A DNA stretch of 64,000 nt from Bacteroidota bacterium (GTDB lineage: Bacteria > Bacteroidota > Bacteroidia > AKYH767-A > OLB10), in assembly GCA_019136655.1 (NCBI GenBank), contig JAGVTU010000017.1:124001-188000 (forward strand), given 5' to 3'. The notes beneath the pieces are model-generated. The model saw nothing but the letters and a program-made list of their open reading frames with translations, was not told the DNA's origin and made no database searches. Of this stretch, positions 61,896-64,000 are shown one piece after another. The position numbers were made by a program, and so were the translations under genes. Each line of letters begins with the position of its first letter. Within the stretch, counting starts at the first letter, position 1.

Positions 61896-63407
61896 ATGAA
61901 CAAATTTCAGACCTTACTTTTCTTGTTGCTGTTCCAGTGTTTTCTGACGGCTTCGGCACAGTCGCCATCAAAAATTGAACTGGTGCATGCCAATATTCTT
62001 GAAGGTGATGATCAGTTTGGAAAAGATGTAAGAAGGCTTTTAGGTGATGTAACTTTTAAGCAGGAAAATACCTTCATGTACTGCGACAGTGCGTATCTGT
62101 ATGCATCTACCAACAGTCTGGATGCTTACGGCCATGTGCGCATTGTGCAGGGCGATACCATCAATCTGACAGGTGATGTACTGAAGTATAACGGAAACAC
62201 CCGTCAGGCACGGCTGCTCAACAACATTATTCTCAGAGACAGAACCATGACTCTCACTTCTCAAAATCTGAATTACAACCTCGACACCGGTGTTGCCGAT
62301 TACAGCGAAGGAGGAAAAATTGTTGACGCAGACAATGTGCTTACCAGCGATCTGGGATATTATTTTTCAAAAGAAAAAAAACTCTCTTTCAGAAAAAATA
62401 TAGTGCTGCTGCATCCCGGCTACCGAATGGAAACGGACACACTGGTTTATTACACGATTTCAAAAATATCGGAGTTCTACGGACCATGTTATATTCGCTC
62501 CAACGACAGCTCCTACATTTACTGTGAGAATGGTTGGTACAATACCATTACCGATAAATCTTTTTTCAGCCGCAATGCCTACATAAGCAGCAAGGAGCAG
62601 ACACTGAAAGGCGACAGTTTGTTTTATGACAATAAACTACAGCGTGGCGAAGCTTTTTCAAATGTGCTGATTAGCGATACTCTTCAGAAAATAGAAGTGT
62701 TTGGCGACTATGGATTTTACAACCGTGCAACAGGCAAATCTTTCATCACCGGCCATCTGCTGATGAAACGTGCATTTGATACTGACACTTTGTATGCTCA
62801 TGCTGATTCCATTCATATTTTTGAAGATACACTGACGCATCAGAAATCAGTTTTTGCATACCATCATGTGCGCATGTATAAAAAAGATCTTCAGGCTGTG
62901 TGCGACTCTGTAGTTTATAGTTCAGTGGACAGCACCATGAGGATGTATGTGAATCCTGTTTTGTGGAGCGATAAAAATCAGCTTACTGCCGATTCAGTTT
63001 CACTCGTTGTTTCCAACAAGAGCATGGAAAGAATGTATCTGTACAATACGGCCTTCATCACCTCAATGGAAGACACCATCAGGTTTAACCAGCTCAGAGG
63101 GAAAAACATGATTGGATTTTTTACCGACAATAATCTTACCCGCATTGAAGTTTTCGGAAATGGACAGAGTATTTATTATGCAAGAAATAAAAAAGACCAG
63201 CTTACAGGTGTGAACCGTGCAGACTGCAGCAATATGATTATTCTGATAAAAGACAACAAAGTATCTAAGCTGAAACTGATAGAAAAACCGGATGCAACTT
63301 TTTATCCAATCAATGAACTGTCGCCAAATGAACTGAAGTTAAAAGGTTTTACATGGCAGGAAGAAAAAAGACCGGTTGATAAGAATGATATTTACAGAAA
63401 GAATTAA
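61896..63407 (+). CDS. OstA/LptA-like LPS-transport protein
   Basis: A 503-residue exported protein, signal peptide ending ASAQ (~22). The body is a long series of beta-strand repeats of the OstA/LptA beta-jellyroll type (VTFKQENTFMYCDSAYLYASTN, YGHVRIVQGDTINLTGDVLKY, and similar D/N-rich strands up to ~440). LptA-like proteins form the periplasmic bridge that carries LPS to the outer membrane. This Bacteroidota form is much longer than E. coli LptA (~185) but lacks the LptD barrel. It is followed after 5 nt by miaE. Confidence 0.82.
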   Translation: MNKFQTLLFLLLFQCFLTASAQSPSKIELVHANILEGDDQFGKDVRRLLGDVTFKQENTFMYCDSAYLYASTNSLDAYGHVRIVQGDTINLTGDVLKYNGNTRQARLLNNIILRDRTMTLTSQNLNYNLDTGVADYSEGGKIVDADNVLTSDLGYYFSKEKKLSFRKNIVLLHPGYRMETDTLVYYTISKISEFYGPCYIRSNDSSYIYCENGWYNTITDKSFFSRNAYISSKEQTLKGDSLFYDNKLQRGEAFSNVLISDTLQKIEVFGDYGFYNRATGKSFITGHLLMKRAFDTDTLYAHADSIHIFEDTLTHQKSVFAYHHVRMYKKDLQAVCDSVVYSSVDSTMRMYVNPVLWSDKNQLTADSVSLVVSNKSMERMYLYNTAFITSMEDTIRFNQLRGKNMIGFFTDNNLTRIEVFGNGQSIYYARNKKDQLTGVNRADCSNMIILIKDNKVSKLKLIEKPDATFYPINELSPNELKLKGFTWQEEKRPVDKNDIYRKN

Positions 63408-63412
63408 TAAAA

Positions 63413-63994
63413 ATGTTTAAGTTAAAATTGCCAACAGACCCACGATGGGTAAATATTGTAGAGAAAAATATTTCTGAAATACTTACCGACCATGCATGGT
63501 GCGAGCAAAAAGCTGCAAGCAATGCAATATCGTTAATTGTTCGGTTTCCTGAATACACAGAAATGGTGAAAGTGTTGTGTGATATTTCGAGAGAAGAAAT
63601 GGAACACTTCAGAATGGTAGTGGAGAAAATTGAAAACAGAGGCTGGACGCTTGGCCCTGAGCGAAAGGATGAATATGTAAACGAAATTTACCAGTTTCAG
63701 CGCAAAGGCGGAACACGTAACCAACGTTTAGTAGATCATCTGTTGTTTGCTGCTATGATTGAAGCACGAAGCTGCGAGCGATTCAGGGTGCTGAGTGAAA
63801 ACATCAACGACAAAGAACTTGCAGAATTTTACCGGGAGCTGATGATTAGCGAGGCCGGACATTACACAACTTTTATCAACTTTGCACGCAAGTACGCCAC
63901 CGAAGATGATGTTGATAAACGCTGGGAAGATTATCTGGAGTATGAAGCTAAAGTTATTGCCCGTTTCGGAAAGAAAGAAACGGTACACGGTTAA
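63413..63994 (+). CDS. miaE: tRNA-(ms2io6A)-hydroxylase (MiaE-like diiron protein)
   Basis: A 193-residue ferritin-like diiron oxygenase hydroxylating the isopentenyl group of ms2i6A37 in tRNA. Iron ligands can be placed at E31, E62 and H65 (EEMEHF), E117 (IEARSCERF), E147 and H150 (SEAGHYTTF). Length matches the family. It is probably cotranscribed with the OstA-like gene. Together with mtaB it is the second position-37 tRNA modification gene in the window. The start MFKLKLPTD and a complete stop are both inside the window. Confidence 0.9.
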   Translation: MFKLKLPTDPRWVNIVEKNISEILTDHAWCEQKAASNAISLIVRFPEYTEMVKVLCDISREEMEHFRMVVEKIENRGWTLGPERKDEYVNEIYQFQRKGGTRNQRLVDHLLFAAMIEARSCERFRVLSENINDKELAEFYRELMISEAGHYTTFINFARKYATEDDVDKRWEDYLEYEAKVIARFGKKETVHG

Positions 63995-64000
63995 CATGTA

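Overview
The window is a piece of a Bacteroidota chromosome, and protein content supports this more strongly than base composition. Secreted proteins end in type IX secretion (T9SS)-like sorting domains. Signal peptides often end in an AQ-type cleavage site. DUF6089-like, DUF4159, OstA-like and PUR-alpha (DUF3276) proteins are present, and many genes carry the Bacteroidota sigma-A -7 element TAnnTTTG instead of a Shine-Dalgarno site. I cannot name a genus. No rRNA, tRNA, CRISPR array, transposase or phage gene was seen.

Layout. 0-8 kb: the tail of an antiporter with USP domains, then serC, a conserved hypothetical and a ferredoxin on the minus strand, a divergent LuxC-type acyl-CoA reductase, lpdA, a secreted MsrB and a T9SS-exported sugar dehydrogenase. 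8-13 kb: a large secreted M36 metallopeptidase, a DUF4159 protein, a 90-residue unknown and an outer-membrane barrel. 13.3-19.5 kb: a compact minus-strand operon of GT2, GT4, uvrC, an orphan histidine kinase and gpmI. 19.5-30 kb: meaB, PUR-alpha, a small unknown protein, DPP-IV, then hutI-hutG-ftcD and a membrane patatin, which looks like peptide and histidine catabolism. 30.2-33.2 kb: a tight three-gene cassette of ATP-grasp ligase, GCS2/YbdK-type ligase and class I amidotransferase-like hydrolase. This is the best candidate for an unassigned pathway.

33.4-40.9 kb: a TetR-controlled tripartite drug-efflux operon of the YbhFGSR type (TolC, HlyD, two ABC ATPases, two ABC-2 permeases). It is interrupted by a 23S-rRNA-intervening-sequence-type four-helix-bundle gene flanked by GCTAAT/AGCC-type repeats. 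Short repeat-like sequence has also entered the coding ends of neighbouring efflux genes. 41-51 kb: a tiny secreted peptide ORF, a T9SS-type serine hydrolase, a nucleotidyltransferase, class I aldolase, accD, a transglutaminase-like protein, lgt, mtaB and an MsbA-like exporter. 51-55.3 kb: a secreted unknown and an AT-richer minus-strand trio of GT2, polytopic membrane protein and methyltransferase. 55.4-64 kb: prfC, an FMN reductase, a lipoprotein MsrA, the fused B12-dependent mutase IcmF, an OstA/LptA-like protein and the tRNA hydroxylase MiaE.

Two sequence-level themes recur. First, TAnnTTTG elements lie only 4-8 nt from the start codon of five genes, suggesting nearly leaderless mRNAs. 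Second, several convergent gene pairs are separated by only a few bases, and hairpins overlap or lie between their ends. All functional names are from recognised motifs and family resemblance read by eye; no database search was run.
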